The notes: generated from the sequence alone by a model not told the origin. A stretch of 47,276 nucleotides of DNA from Oscillospiraceae bacterium (GCA_018385135.1 JAHAWY010000012.1:1-47276), one strand, 5' to 3'. Numbered from the stretch's first letter, positions 30,757 through 39,873 are shown. A program made the numbers and translations.

Positions 30757-31673
30757 GCGAGATTAACCGCAAGGCGAAGCAAGACCCATTTGCCTTTGTG
30801 CGTGAGTGTGACGCTGTTTATCAGTCCCGCATTGAGCAGGCGGCAGACCTTATCATAGAAAACAGAAAGAAAAGCCCCATCGTGCTTATCTCCGGTCCTT
30901 CCGGCAGCGGCAAGACGACGACCTCCAAGAAAATTGAGGAGGAGCTTCGCCGCCGCGGAGTTATGACCCATGCTCTGGCTATGGACAGCTATTTCAGAAC
31001 CGTTGACGAGAACTCCCCCCGAACGCCCGAGGGCAAAATAGATCTGGAGTCTCCTGACTGTGTTGATATGGAGCTGCTTCAAGAGCATTTTGTTAAATTC
31101 AGCAGGGGAGAGCCCGTTCCTATTCCGGACTACCAATTTGCCCGGCAAAGACGCGCGGAAAAGCCCGCCAAGATACTTACCGTAGAAAAAAACGACGTTG
31201 TTGTAGTAGAGGGCATCCACGCCCTTAACGACAGCCTTACTGATGCCTTTCCCGACGCTTTGAAGCTTTACATAAGCGCGCGCTCCAATGTTGAGGACAA
31301 CGGCGAGCTGGTTTTCAAGGGGACTTGGATGCGCCTTGTGCGCCGCGTAGTGCGCGACTATAAGTTTCGCGGCGCAGCGCCGAACTATACGCTCAGTCTT
31401 TGGGCAAATGTACGCCGCGGCGAAAAGCAGAACATAAGCCCCTTTAAGGACAAGGCGGCGCTTAAATTTGACTCGTCCTTTGCCTATGAGGTCTGTGTTA
31501 TGAAAACGATAGCGACCATACTCTTTAACAGCATTCCCGAGGATACTCCCCGCAGTCAGGAGCTGCGCAGCATAATGCCCGCGTTTGATAGGTTTGAAGC
31601 CATCGACGAGCAGTTCGTTGCGCCGGAGAGCCTGCTTCGTGAGTTTATTGGCGGCGGCATTTATAAATACTGA
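30741..31673 (+). CDS. Uridine-kinase-like nucleoside kinase
   Basis: A 310-residue P-loop kinase of the PRK/URK family. Walker A is GPSGSGKTT (about residues 52-60), MDSYFRT is the substrate/lid aspartate motif, VVVVEGIHALN the Walker B-like strand, and RRVVRDYKFRG the lid. Some clostridial relatives are ~550 residues with an N-terminal TGS/ThrRS-like domain; this one has only a ~45-residue helical N-terminus. It likely phosphorylates uridine, cytidine or a related nucleoside. AAAGGAG inside the end of hemZ precedes ATG 30741. Confidence 0.87.
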   Translation: MAYELSEINRKAKQDPFAFVRECDAVYQSRIEQAADLIIENRKKSPIVLISGPSGSGKTTTSKKIEEELRRRGVMTHALAMDSYFRTVDENSPRTPEGKIDLESPDCVDMELLQEHFVKFSRGEPVPIPDYQFARQRRAEKPAKILTVEKNDVVVVEGIHALNDSLTDAFPDALKLYISARSNVEDNGELVFKGTWMRLVRRVVRDYKFRGAAPNYTLSLWANVRRGEKQNISPFKDKAALKFDSSFAYEVCVMKTIATILFNSIPEDTPRSQELRSIMPAFDRFEAIDEQFVAPESLLREFIGGGIYKY

Positions 31674-31694
31674 TACTGAAAGGAAGTCAAGGAT

Positions 31695-32408
31695 TTGTCC
31701 ACAAAGCTTGATTATTATTTCAGCCACTTTGAGAAATTCCCGATTGAGGGCTTTTTCGACGGGCTGACGGAGACCTACGAGATTTTGCAGAAGGCAAAAG
31801 CGTGGATAAAGGAAAATGTGAGCGATAATGACCTACGCGAGAATAAGGGCGAGTGCCGGGGCGACGCTCCCAATCTCCACGGAAACTATTTTATCGGCGA
31901 GGGGACGGTTATCTACAACGATGTCACTATAATCGGTCCTGTTTACATCGGCAAAAACTGCGAGCTTATGCCGGGCGCTATTATACGTCCGAACACTATT
32001 ATTGCCGATGGCTGCAGCGTCGGTCACGGAAGCGAGGTCAAGCACTGCGTAATGTTCGGCGGGGCAAAGGTCGCCTCTCTCGCCTTCGCGGGAGACTGCG
32101 TGCTCGGCGCTTCCGCACGCATAGGCAGCGGCGCGATAACCGCCAACCGTAAGTTCGACCAAAGCAACGCCAGCATAAAAATCGACGGCGAGCGAATAGA
32201 TTTGCAGGACAGCTTTTTCGGCTGCATTCTGGGTGACAGCTCGCGCCTCGGCGCAAACTGCGTTACGCAGCCGGGAACGCATATCGGTCCGCACACTTGG
32301 ATATTTCCCATGACCAATGTGCGTGGCTTTATTCCCAAGGAAAAGCGCGTTTACCACCCGCGCGAGGTGGTTATGGAGGATAACGGCATCGTTGAGCTGA
32401 AGCCCTGA
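31695..32408 (+). CDS. Left-handed beta-helix acyltransferase-like protein (GlmU C-domain type)
   Basis: A 237-residue protein with hexapeptide repeats (IGEGTVIYNDVTIIGPVYIG, IGKNCELMPGAIIRPNTIIA) folding as a left-handed beta helix, followed by TQPGTHIGPHTWIFPMTNVRG. The N-terminal ~55 residues are helical and lack a nucleotidyltransferase domain. Such proteins transfer acetyl or acyl groups to sugar nucleotides; the closest impression is the GlmU C-terminal domain. The start is TTG 31695 with AAAGGA 10 nt upstream and AAGG closer. It is 21 bp after the kinase gene, the last of a three-gene operon closed by a terminator. Confidence 0.82.
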   Translation: MSTKLDYYFSHFEKFPIEGFFDGLTETYEILQKAKAWIKENVSDNDLRENKGECRGDAPNLHGNYFIGEGTVIYNDVTIIGPVYIGKNCELMPGAIIRPNTIIADGCSVGHGSEVKHCVMFGGAKVASLAFAGDCVLGASARIGSGAITANRKFDQSNASIKIDGERIDLQDSFFGCILGDSSRLGANCVTQPGTHIGPHTWIFPMTNVRGFIPKEKRVYHPREVVMEDNGIVELKP

Positions 32409-32426
32409 GGAAATAAATATAGCATA

Positions 32427-32469
32427 ACACAGCAGCATCGGCGAGTTTTGCCGGTGCTGCTGTGTTTTT
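32427..32469 (+). terminator. Terminator of the hemZ operon
   Basis: A 16-bp stem with one G-T pair (ACACAGCAGCATCGGC and GCCGGTGCTGCTGTGT), a 7-nt loop and a T-run. Confidence 0.85.
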
Positions 32470-32598
32470 CTCTTAAAGCTGATAAAGGCTTTACCCGTTA
32501 AATGCAAGCCTATGGCGATAACTTGGTAAACAGAATTAGAAAGCGCCGAAGTGATACTCCGCCGGCACTTATAGTGAAGGGACGGGTTTTATGCACTA

Positions 32599-32627
32599 TT
32601 GCCAACAAAAAGCGATTATGATAAAAT
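32599..32627 (+). promoter_or_regulatory. Promoter of rpoN
   Basis: TTGCCA (32599-32604), a 17-bp spacer and TAAAAT (32622-32627), each one mismatch from consensus, lie 40 bp before ATG 32668. This excludes longer rpoN starts. Confidence 0.65.
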
Positions 32628-32667
32628 ATCACTGTTACACAAAACTGTGGAAAGGAGGTCTTGCCGC

Positions 32668-33990
32668 ATGGAATACGGCTTTGGAGCGCAGCAGCTACAA
32701 GAGCAAACACAAATTCTTTCCCCGCGAATGCTCCAATCCCTGGAAGTGCTGCAAATGCCCTCCGCCGAGCTATATGAATACCTCATCAAAGAGATTGAGG
32801 AAAACCCGGTAATCACTTTCGACAGCATTGACTATGCGGAAAAATGCCGCCAGGCATCGCGCTACCGTCCGGAATTCGGCGAAACGGCGGACGATATGAC
32901 TGAGCGCATCTCAGACGACAACAATTCGCCCATAGTGTCTTTGCGCATCCAGTTTTCCATGCTAAAGCCGCCCGCCCATATTGAGCGCATCGGCTATGCG
33001 CTTATATATCTGCTTGATGAAAACGGCTACCTCTGCTATGACGATGTTGAGCAGCTTTCGCAGGTAACGAACATATCGCTGGACGACCTGAAAACCGCGA
33101 TTGACCTTTTGCAGTCGCTTGAGCCTGCGGGCGTGGGCGCTTTTAACCCGCGTGAATGTATCCTTTTGCAGCTTGAGCGCAAAGGGCTGAAGGGCAGCGA
33201 CGCGTGGCGCGTTGCGCAGGATCATCTTGAGCTTTTGAGCAAAAACAAGCTCCCGCAGATAGCAAAGCTAACCGGTCTCCCGCTGCACAGAGTAGTTAAC
33301 GCCCAGCAACTGATACGCTCGCTTAATCCCAAGCCCATGATGCTTGAATGCCACCAGCCCGGCAACCAATATATCGTGCCGGACATTCGCGTTTTGAAGA
33401 AAAACGGTGCGTTTGTCATTGAGCTGAACCAGCTCAGCGCGGACAGCATAATTGTTGACGATACATATTCCAAAATCTACGACGAGACGGACAACGAAAC
33501 CGTGCGCAGCTTTTTGAGCGAAAACATGAAAAAGGCGCATTGGCTGCGAGAGAGTATCCGTCAGCGCTGCGAAACGCTCATGGCGTGCGCCTCGCAGCTT
33601 TTGCAGGATCAGAGAGACTTTTTTGAGGATGGACCTGAGGCGCTGCGCCCATATAGCCGCAAGGAGCTAGCCGAGCGCGTGGGACGAAGCGAGTCCACGG
33701 TCAGCCGCGCTTTTAAGGACAAATACGTCGAGTGCTCATGGGGGCTTTTCCCGACGGATTTTTTCTTCCCCAAAAGCACGGTCGAGGCGCATCCGAACAT
33801 CACTAAGAACACAATTGAAAGCAGTATTCAAGCCATTATCAGCGGAGAGGACAGGCTTTCTCCCCTTTCAGACGAGGCTATCGTCGATGCCCTCTGCGCG
33901 CAGGGCATAAGCGTTAGCCGTCGAACTGTGGCGAAATACCGCGACGAAATGGGCATACCCCCGTCGTCGAGACGGCGCGTTTACGTCTAG
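32668..33990 (+). CDS. rpoN: RNA polymerase sigma-54 factor
   Basis: A 440-residue sigma-54. Region I is glutamine/leucine-rich (LQEQTQILSPRMLQSLEVLQM, of which the LxxLQM segment contacts activators). The core-binding domain spans about 85-290. The HTH (YSRKELAERVGRSESTVSRA) and the C-terminal RpoN box (RRTVAKYRDEMGIP) are intact. ATG 32668 follows AAAGGAGG. It is monocistronic between its own promoter and terminator. No enhancer-binding protein and no convincing -24/-12 promoter were seen in the window, so its regulon lies elsewhere. Confidence 0.95.
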   Translation: MEYGFGAQQLQEQTQILSPRMLQSLEVLQMPSAELYEYLIKEIEENPVITFDSIDYAEKCRQASRYRPEFGETADDMTERISDDNNSPIVSLRIQFSMLKPPAHIERIGYALIYLLDENGYLCYDDVEQLSQVTNISLDDLKTAIDLLQSLEPAGVGAFNPRECILLQLERKGLKGSDAWRVAQDHLELLSKNKLPQIAKLTGLPLHRVVNAQQLIRSLNPKPMMLECHQPGNQYIVPDIRVLKKNGAFVIELNQLSADSIIVDDTYSKIYDETDNETVRSFLSENMKKAHWLRESIRQRCETLMACASQLLQDQRDFFEDGPEALRPYSRKELAERVGRSESTVSRAFKDKYVECSWGLFPTDFFFPKSTVEAHPNITKNTIESSIQAIISGEDRLSPLSDEAIVDALCAQGISVSRRTVAKYRDEMGIPPSSRRRVYV

Positions 33991-34035
33991 AATAAAAAGC
34001 ACCCTAACGGTTTTTACGTTCGGGTGCTTTTTATT
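33991..34035. terminator. Bidirectional terminator between rpoN and SLOG gene
   Basis: A 19-bp stem with one mismatch (AATAAAAAGCACCCTAACG and its partner) around a 7-nt loop, with A/T runs on both sides. It begins right after the rpoN stop. Confidence 0.85.
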
Positions 34036-34040
34036 GTATG

Positions 34041-34541
34041 TCATATGCTCAGCTCGATTATTTCAAGCCCCTGCCGCATGGCGTAAAGCAGTGTGCTCAT
34101 AGTTCCTCCCTGCTGACCGTTATAGGCGGCGATAAGCAGCGAGGAGCTGTCCACCATGTAGCGGTTGCGGCGCATAAAGCAATCGGGGGAGTATTGCGTC
34201 TGCACAAGGGTGTAGTAGTCGCAGCTCTCGACGAGACGGTTATAGCGCTGCTTGAGTGCCGGCGACCAGGCGGAGGACTGCTTTTCCCATGGAATGGCCG
34301 CCTCCAGCGTTATCTCGTCATGCTCGGAGCGCAGGGCGATGACCGCCTCGCAGAAATACATATCGCAGCCGGTCGCCATGCCGCAGATAAAATGACGGAG
34401 ACCCGCACGGTATACGCTCTCGACCGTGTCCGCTATGCGTTCTTTAAGCGCAAGACAGTCGGGCGAAAGCTCGTTGCTTTTCCATGGGAGCTTTTCCGCC
34501 CTGTGACCTGTAAAGCAGCAGGATATCTCTTTCTCGTGCAT
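34041..34541 (-). CDS. DUF1273/SLOG-family protein (YpsA-like)
   Basis: A 166-residue protein with the SLOG/DUF1273 pattern: CCFTGHRAEKLPW at the N-terminus, HFICGMATGCDMYFCEAVIALR in the nucleotide-binding region, and a C-terminal SSLLIAAYNGQQGGTMSTLLYA. SLOG domains bind nucleotide-derived ligands; the function of this group is not settled. The start is ATG 34541 with GGAGG close upstream; an in-frame start at 34643 would add 34 unconserved residues. It lies downstream of rubrerythrin but is separated by a strong terminator, so it should have its own promoter. Confidence 0.85.
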   Translation of the reverse strand: MHEKEISCCFTGHRAEKLPWKSNELSPDCLALKERIADTVESVYRAGLRHFICGMATGCDMYFCEAVIALRSEHDEITLEAAIPWEKQSSAWSPALKQRYNRLVESCDYYTLVQTQYSPDCFMRRNRYMVDSSSLLIAAYNGQQGGTMSTLLYAMRQGLEIIELSI

Positions 34542-34658
34542 ATTGCCTCCGAAAAAACTTTGTCGGCAGTGCCGCCGAAAGCATTTTACTATCCGGCGCG
34601 CCGAAAGTAAAGCCCCGAAAAGGCAAAAGTCGCAGTCCGACAAGATAAGGCGTTATGC

Positions 34659-34704
34659 AAAAAAAGACCGAGGAGGGCGAATCGCGACCCTCCTCGGTCT
34701 TTTG
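34659..34704. terminator. Terminator of rubrerythrin gene
   Basis: AAAGACCGAGGAGGG and CCCTCCTCGGTCTTT pair as a 15-bp stem around a 10-nt loop. A long T-run follows on the minus strand. Confidence 0.88.
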
Positions 34705-34711
34705 TGATTTT

Positions 34712-35254
34712 TTAATAGTTTTCCTTTTTCAGCTCGAAATATGCCTGAGGGTGGTTGCAGATCGGGCAAACCTCTGGAGCGGAGTCGCCTATGTGAAGAT
34801 GACCGCAGTTGCGGCAGAACCATACGCGCTGACCGTCACGAGTAAAGACCAGACCCTTTTCGATATTTTCGATAAGCTTGCGGTAGCGAGCCTCATGCTC
34901 GGCTTCGATTTTGGCAACGCCTTCAAAACGCTCGGCGATTTCGGTAAAGCCCTCTTTGCGGGCTTCCTCCGCAAATTCCTTGTACATGGATGTCCATTCG
35001 TCATGCTCGCCATCTGCGGCAAGCTTGAGGTTCGTAATGGTGTCGTCCACCGAGCCGCCGTTGAGGTATTTGTACCACAGCTTGGCGTGTTCTTTTTCGT
35101 TGCCTGCTGTTTCGGCGAAGATGGCGGCAATCTGTTCATAGCCGTCCTTCTTTGCGCGGGATGCGAACCAGTCGTATTTGTTGCGTGCGACGGATTCTCC
35201 CGCAAGGGCGGTCAAAAGATTTTCGTAGGTTTTTGAGCCTTTAAGTTCCGGCAT
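34712..35254 (-). CDS. rbr: Rubrerythrin
   Basis: A 180-residue non-haem diiron peroxidase. The four-helix N-domain has the diiron glutamates in AGESVARNKY, AGNEKEHAKLW and KIEAEHEARY. The C-terminal rubredoxin-like domain has CRNCGH and CPICNHP. It reduces hydrogen peroxide in the cytosol of anaerobes. Length is typical (~180-190). AAGGAGG precedes ATG 35254, and the promoter is nearly consensus, implying high expression; no PerR-type box was obvious. Confidence 0.96.
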   Translation of the reverse strand: MPELKGSKTYENLLTALAGESVARNKYDWFASRAKKDGYEQIAAIFAETAGNEKEHAKLWYKYLNGGSVDDTITNLKLAADGEHDEWTSMYKEFAEEARKEGFTEIAERFEGVAKIEAEHEARYRKLIENIEKGLVFTRDGQRVWFCRNCGHLHIGDSAPEVCPICNHPQAYFELKKENY

Positions 35255-35302
35255 ATCGGTATACCTCCTTGTTGTTTGTGTGACGTGTGCAACTACATAT
35301 AT

Positions 35303-35331
35303 AGTATAACAAAATAGGCGCTATTAGTCAA
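35303..35331 (-). promoter_or_regulatory. Promoter of rubrerythrin gene
   Basis: On the minus strand TTGACT (35326-35331) and TATACT (35303-35308) are separated by 17 bp, each one mismatch from consensus. Confidence 0.75.
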
Positions 35332-35469
35332 ACTCAATCTGACAAATTTGCCCAATAATTGCTGTTTTTGATTTAAAGGGAAAAAGGCATAAATTTATGG
35401 CGTGTGAGTTAATATTTTTGTAATAAGCAGGCAATAATATAAATGAAATTTTTTAGCGGAGGTTTAGCT

Positions 35470-35832
35470 ATGAAAAAAACTGCAATCTATGTTTTTACAC
35501 TGGTTTTAATGCTCTGCGCGCTTGCAGCCTGCGGCAGCAACAGCGCCACGCAATCGCCCTCTCCTGTTCCTCAGGTTACTATTACGCCTGACGGTGAAAC
35601 GCTTCCCGAAATCGGGAATGATATCATCACCGACATTTTGCCCGACGATAGGAATGACAACAATAACGGCACGGTCGGCAACGGAGACTTGACCAACGGC
35701 AACGGCACAAACGGTAACGCTGAAAACGGAAACGGCACGAACGGTACCGGCGGTACGAACGACATCAACGGCAAAAACGCAGGCGGCGGAACAAAGCCGC
35801 AGCAGTCTCCCAACGTAAATAATAACTATTGA
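35470..35832 (+). CDS. Putative lipoprotein with Gly/Asn/Thr-rich repeats
   Basis: A 120-residue secreted protein. The signal peptide MKKTAIYVFTLVLMLCALAAC ends in a lipobox (LAAC), so the cysteine near residue 21 should be lipid-modified and the protein tethered outside the membrane. A short serine/proline and acidic stretch follows (PDGETLPEIGNDIITDILPDD), then ~45 residues of degenerate NGNGTNG-type repeats, and a glutamine/proline tail. The low-complexity part looks unstructured, perhaps a spacer or matrix element. CGGAGG lies 7 nt before ATG 35470. No known function. Confidence 0.8.
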   Translation: MKKTAIYVFTLVLMLCALAACGSNSATQSPSPVPQVTITPDGETLPEIGNDIITDILPDDRNDNNNGTVGNGDLTNGNGTNGNAENGNGTNGTGGTNDINGKNAGGGTKPQQSPNVNNNY

Positions 35833-35850
35833 GCGGAGAATAGCTGAAGC

Positions 35851-35886
35851 AAAAAACGGTTGAACATAGCGTTCAATCGTTTTTTG
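35851..35886 (+). terminator. Terminator of the lipoprotein gene
   Basis: AAAAAACGGTTGAAC pairs with GTTCAATCGTTTTTT (one G-T pair) around a 5-nt loop, followed by GTTTT. Confidence 0.8.
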
Positions 35887-35947
35887 TTTTAAGCGCGCTG
35901 TGAAAGCAGTGAATAGACAGACCTTTAAGACGCAAGCTGATTTAACA

Positions 35948-36007
35948 AAGTGCCAAAAAACAGCGCACCCATTATTGGCAGGGGGGTCAAAGTGTATTTT
36001 GGCACTT
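35948..36007 (+). promoter_or_regulatory. Alternative hairpins around the start of the unknown small gene
   Basis: AAGTGCCAAAA (35948-35958) can pair perfectly with TTTTGGCACTT (35997-36007), looping out the Shine-Dalgarno site and GTG start. Part of the same arm (TGCCAA, 35951-35956) can instead pair with TTGGCA (35975-35980), which ends at the Shine-Dalgarno site. The two pairings exclude each other. Confidence 0.4.
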
Positions 36008-36255
36008 CCACGGTTATATTAGCTAGTGACGGAAGCTATACCGTCGCTATTTCGCGGGGAAGAAGGATGAGTATGGATAATAGAGCATTCGGCACTTTGC
36101 CGGACGGGCGCGAGCCGGATAGAATGACAATTAAAACCGGGAAAAATACCTATCGCTTTACCAGCGATTGGACGGACAACGCCTGCTTGAACTCGATCCT
36201 GGCGGGTCTGGTTGCTGACGACCTTATGGAATGCAGGCAGGACGAAAACTCCTGA
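35992..36255 (+). CDS. Small protein of unknown family
   Basis: An 87-residue soluble protein starting at GTG 35992, 5 nt after AGGGGGG. An earlier in-frame GTG at 35950 lacks a site and lies in the hairpin arm. The sequence is beta-rich at first (YFGTSTVILASDGSYTVAI), basic in the middle (SRGRRM, DGREPDRM) and ends with a helical ACLNSILAGLVADDLME. There are no cysteine clusters, membrane segments or known motifs. It is isolated between terminators. The good ribosome site and codon-like composition support a real gene, but its function is unknown. Confidence 0.6.
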   Translation: MYFGTSTVILASDGSYTVAISRGRRMSMDNRAFGTLPDGREPDRMTIKTGKNTYRFTSDWTDNACLNSILAGLVADDLMECRQDENS

Positions 36256-36263
36256 TGCGGCAA

Positions 36264-36297
36264 AATAATGCGTGCCCTGCGGGGTGCGCATTTTTTG
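36264..36297 (+). terminator. Terminator after the unknown small gene
   Basis: ATGCGTGCCC pairs with GGGTGCGCAT, with two wobble pairs, around a 4-nt loop, followed by six T. Confidence 0.7.
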
Positions 36298-36327
36298 CCC
36301 CTTTTCGCCGTTTCTTCCGCAAGAGCG

Positions 36328-36356
36328 TTGACTTGCGGAAAACTCGGGAGTATAAT
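36328..36356 (+). promoter_or_regulatory. Promoter of the MFS-copA operon
   Basis: TTGACT (36328-36333), a 17-bp spacer and TATAAT (36351-36356). The spacer shows no clear dyad of a CueR/MerR or CsoR operator. Confidence 0.75.
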
Positions 36357-36403
36357 GGCATATGCCGTAAACGCCTGTTGTTTTTTGGAAAAGGTGAAAT
36401 CAA

Positions 36404-37612
36404 ATGACTACCCTTTTGGTAATTATATATATAACCTTTATCTCGCTTGGACTGCCGGATTCCCTTTTCGGCGCGGCTTGGCCTGTTATGCACGCGAGCT
36501 TTGGTCTGCCGGAAAGCTATGCGGCAATGTTTTCGCTGGTAACGGGCGTCGGAGCTAGTATCTCAAGCTTTTTCGCGGGTCGTTTAATCCGCCGCTATGG
36601 TACGGGTCTTGTTACCTTCTTTTCCGTTTTGCTCACAGCGGTGGCGCTCATTGGCATAAGCGTTTCTCCGAGCACTGCTTTTGTTTTCGGCTTTTGCCTG
36701 CTGCTTGGTCTCGGCGCGGGCGCTGTGGATTCGGGGCTTAACAACTTCGTAGTGCTGCACTATAAGGCTATTCATATGAATTGGCTGCATTGCTTCTGGG
36801 GCGTGGGAGTTACGGCAAGTCCGCTTATAATGTCGCGGTTTCTTGCCGGCGGTGACTGGCGCGGCGGTTATCGCACGGTGTTTTATATTCAGATTGGCAT
36901 TGCGATGCTTTTGCTTTTGACGCTGCCGCTTTGGAAAAAGGCGGCGGAGGAAAAGCAGTTGTACACAAAAACGGAAAAAACCGCTGAAAAAAAGAGCTTT
37001 TGGCAGATTTTTAAAACCCCCGGTGTGCCGCTTTCCGTTTTGTCTATCGGACTATACTGCGCGATGGAGTTCGTGGTCGGCACATGGGGGGCGAGCTATG
37101 CTGTTAACAGCAAGGGTCTGGCACCTGACGAGGCGGCAAGATGGGTATCGCTTTTTTTCGGCGGCATAATGCTTGGGCGCTTTTTAGCGGGCATAATTTC
37201 AATAAAGGTGTCGGATAAAAACCTCATTCGAGGCGGCATAGTCATTTCTGTTTTAGGCATGGTTCTGTTGGCGCTGCCGATAGGAGCGTCCTCGCTGATG
37301 GGGCTTCTGCTTTTGGGACTTGGCTTTGGTCCGATTTATCCGAGCACGATACACATTATCCCGGAGCGCTTCGGCGCGGAGTACTCGGCGGACATTACAG
37401 GCTATCATATGGGTTTGGGTTATACGCTTTCCTATGCGGCGCAGATAACCTTCGGCTTTGCAGCGGTTGCCTATTCATATGATTTTATGCCGTATATGTT
37501 TTTGGTGATAGCAGCGGCACTGCTTGTGCTGGAGGAAGCATTAAACAAAAAAACGGCAAAACGAGCGGTCAGCGGTTTGACCGCCGGAGGCAGATATGAA
37601 ACAGAAATTTGA
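36404..37612 (+). CDS. MFS transporter
   Basis: A 402-residue polytopic protein with 12 hydrophobic segments. The MFS signature between helices 2 and 3 is [13 protein letters not shown], and the second half repeats a variant after [17 protein letters not shown]. It looks like the FucP/sugar-porter-like group, but the substrate cannot be told. AAAGGTGA precedes ATG 36404. The 3' end overlaps copA by 17 nt, so it is the first gene of a two-gene operon with a copper-type ATPase. This may imply a role in metal or metal-complex handling, or simple co-location. Confidence 0.87.
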   Translation: MTTLLVIIYITFISLGLPDSLFGAAWPVMHASFGLPESYAAMFSLVTGVGASISSFFAGRLIRRYGTGLVTFFSVLLTAVALIGISVSPSTAFVFGFCLLLGLGAGAVDSGLNNFVVLHYKAIHMNWLHCFWGVGVTASPLIMSRFLAGGDWRGGYRTVFYIQIGIAMLLLLTLPLWKKAAEEKQLYTKTEKTAEKKSFWQIFKTPGVPLSVLSIGLYCAMEFVVGTWGASYAVNSKGLAPDEAARWVSLFFGGIMLGRFLAGIISIKVSDKNLIRGGIVISVLGMVLLALPIGASSLMGLLLLGLGFGPIYPSTIHIIPERFGAEYSADITGYHMGLGYTLSYAAQITFGFAAVAYSYDFMPYMFLVIAAALLVLEEALNKKTAKRAVSGLTAGGRYETEI

Positions 37613-39827
37613 CGTCCATGGTATGAGCTGCTCGGCGTGCTCGGCGGGCGTGGAGCGCGTTGTTTCGCGGCTTGACGGTGTGCAGGAGGTTGAGGTGAAC
37701 CTCCTCGGTGAGAGTATGCTTTGTCGGTTTGACGAACAGAAGGTGAAAAACGAGGATATCATTGCCGCTGTTGAAAAGGCGGGCTTTAGCGCCAATGTTC
37801 ACGGCGAGGAGCAAAAGGCTGCGCCGATGGAGGGTGAGCGCTTTGCCTCTGAAAAAACGCGGCTTATCGTTTCGGTTGTTTTCCTCGTTATCCTAATGTA
37901 TATAAGCATGGGGCATATGCTCGGCGCGCCGCTGCCACATTTTCTTCACGGCTCAGAAAACGCCGTTTCCTTTGCCTTTATTCAGTTTTTGCTGACGCTG
38001 CCGATAGTATATGTTAACCGCAAGTTTTACTCCGTCGGTTTTTCGGCGCTATACAGGCGGTCTCCGAATATGGACAGCCTTGTGGCGGTTGGCTCCGGAG
38101 CGGCACTGCTCTACGGCGTTTTCGCAATCTTTAAAATCGGCTACGGCTTAGGTCACGGTGATTCGGAGCTTGCCGCAAGCTATGCGCACAACCTCTATTT
38201 TGAATCGGCGGCGATGATTTTATCTCTTGTGACTGTCGGCAAATATCTGGAGGAGCGCTCCAAGCGCAAAACCGGCGCGGCTCTTTCGTCATTGATGGAT
38301 CTGGCGCCCAAGCGCGCCAATGTTATCCGCGACGGCAAGGAAATGACCGTTTTGAGCGAAAACCTGATGGTTGGCGACATTATCGTTGTGCGCCCCGGCG
38401 AGAGCATTCCCGTTGACGGCGTTATAATCGAGGGAAGCTCGTCGGTGGATGAGTCGGCGATAACAGGTGAGAGCATTCCGATTGAAAAATCGGTCGGCAG
38501 TGAGGTCATCTCCGCTACCATAAATAAAAACGGCAGCTTTACAATGAAAGCCACCCATGTTGGCGGGGACACAACACTTTCCAAAATCATTCAGCTTGTC
38601 GAGGAGGCGGGAGCGAGCAAAGCGCCCATCGCAAGGCTTGCAGATAAGGTAGCCGGCGTTTTTGTGCCCATTGTAATGTGTATCGCTCTTGCGGCGACGG
38701 GCGTTTGGCTGATAGCGGGGGAGAGCTTTGAATTCGCTCTTTCCATCGGCATCGCGGTGCTGGTCATCTCCTGCCCCTGCGCGCTGGGGCTGGCAACGCC
38801 TGTTGCCATAACCGTTGCCACGGGAAGCTGTGCAAAGCGCGGTATTCTTATCAAATCAGCGCAAGCGCTTGAAACGCTTCATAAAACCGATGTGGTGGTG
38901 CTCGATAAAACCGGCACGATAACCGAGGGACGACCCCTTGTTACGGCGGTGCTGCCGATTGGCGCGGCGCAAGAGGAGCTTGTGCAGCTTGCCGCATCCC
39001 TTGAGGCGGGCAGCGAGCATCCGCTGGCGGAGGCGATAACAGAATATGCCGAGGGCGTTGAGCTTACGCCTGCGGAGGACTTTTCGGCCGTTGCCGGCAG
39101 GGGAGTGCGCGCAAAGCTCTCCGGACGCGAGTGCTTTGGCGGCAACGCGGACTATATGCGCGAGCTGGGAGTTGATATTTCCGAAGCCGAGGGCAAAACC
39201 ACCGAGCTGGCAAGCGAAGGCTCAACCGCCATGTATTTTGCCGCGGAAGGGAAGCTTTTGGGCGTTATTTACGCCGCCGACAAGATTAAAGACAGCAGCA
39301 TTGAGGCTGTTAAAAAGCTCAAAGCCCAAGGGCTTGAGGTCGTTATGCTTACGGGGGACAGCAAGCTTACCGCGCAGGCGGTGGGGCGAAGGGTTCAGGT
39401 CAGCCGCGTGATCGCGCAGGTTATGCCGGCGGACAAGGAGCGGGTGGTTTCTGAGCTTCAGAGCGAGGGCAAAACCGTTTGCATGGTGGGCGACGGCATC
39501 AACGACAGTCCCGCGCTTACACGCGCGGATGTCGGCATAGCCATCGGCAGCGGCACGGACATTGCGATAGACAGCGCGGACGCAGTGCTTTTAAAGAACG
39601 ATCTGCGCGATGTCAGCGAGCTTATTGCTTACAGCGGCAAAACGATGAGAAACATCAAGCAAAACCTTTTCTGGGCGTTTTTCTATAACGTTATAGGTAT
39701 ACCCGTGGCAGCGGGCGCTTTGTATCCCTCTTTCGGAATAGCGCTATCGCCGATGATTGGCGCTGCGTGCATGAGCTTGAGCAGCATTTTTGTAACGACG
39801 AACGCTCTGCGGCTTTATAAAAAGTGA
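37596..39827 (+). CDS. copA: Copper-type heavy-metal P1B ATPase
   Basis: A 743-residue ATPase. The N-terminal HMA domain (residues 1-70) has MSCSAC (Cys12, Cys15). Eight membrane segments include the metal-site CPC ([11 protein letters not shown]). The actuator has TGES, the phosphorylation site is DKTGT, the nucleotide domain has SEHPLAEAI, and [10 protein letters not shown] hinges to the last helices carrying FYNVIGIP and MSLSS. CPC with the YN and MSxSS motifs specifies Cu(I) export (P1B-1). The ribosome site GGAGG lies inside the end of the MFS gene. No chaperone CopZ or regulator CsoR/CueR is adjacent. Confidence 0.94.
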   Translation: MKQKFDVHGMSCSACSAGVERVVSRLDGVQEVEVNLLGESMLCRFDEQKVKNEDIIAAVEKAGFSANVHGEEQKAAPMEGERFASEKTRLIVSVVFLVILMYISMGHMLGAPLPHFLHGSENAVSFAFIQFLLTLPIVYVNRKFYSVGFSALYRRSPNMDSLVAVGSGAALLYGVFAIFKIGYGLGHGDSELAASYAHNLYFESAAMILSLVTVGKYLEERSKRKTGAALSSLMDLAPKRANVIRDGKEMTVLSENLMVGDIIVVRPGESIPVDGVIIEGSSSVDESAITGESIPIEKSVGSEVISATINKNGSFTMKATHVGGDTTLSKIIQLVEEAGASKAPIARLADKVAGVFVPIVMCIALAATGVWLIAGESFEFALSIGIAVLVISCPCALGLATPVAITVATGSCAKRGILIKSAQALETLHKTDVVVLDKTGTITEGRPLVTAVLPIGAAQEELVQLAASLEAGSEHPLAEAITEYAEGVELTPAEDFSAVAGRGVRAKLSGRECFGGNADYMRELGVDISEAEGKTTELASEGSTAMYFAAEGKLLGVIYAADKIKDSSIEAVKKLKAQGLEVVMLTGDSKLTAQAVGRRVQVSRVIAQVMPADKERVVSELQSEGKTVCMVGDGINDSPALTRADVGIAIGSGTDIAIDSADAVLLKNDLRDVSELIAYSGKTMRNIKQNLFWAFFYNVIGIPVAAGALYPSFGIALSPMIGAACMSLSSIFVTTNALRLYKK

Positions 39828-39834
39828 AGCGCTT

Positions 39835-39861
39835 CGGTCATGCGTTTTAATCGAATGACCG
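39835..39861. repeat. 7-bp inverted repeat after copA
   Basis: CGGTCAT (39835-39841) and ATGACCG (39855-39861) can pair around a 13-nt loop just beyond the copA stop. Confidence 0.35.
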
Positions 39862-39873
39862 ATTGAAACGATA

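Noticed and set aside
30636..31727. Long minus-strand open frame opposite the kinase gene (~363 codons)
   Set aside because: It is antisense to a clear P-loop kinase with intact motifs and ribosome site; no motif in the antisense product.
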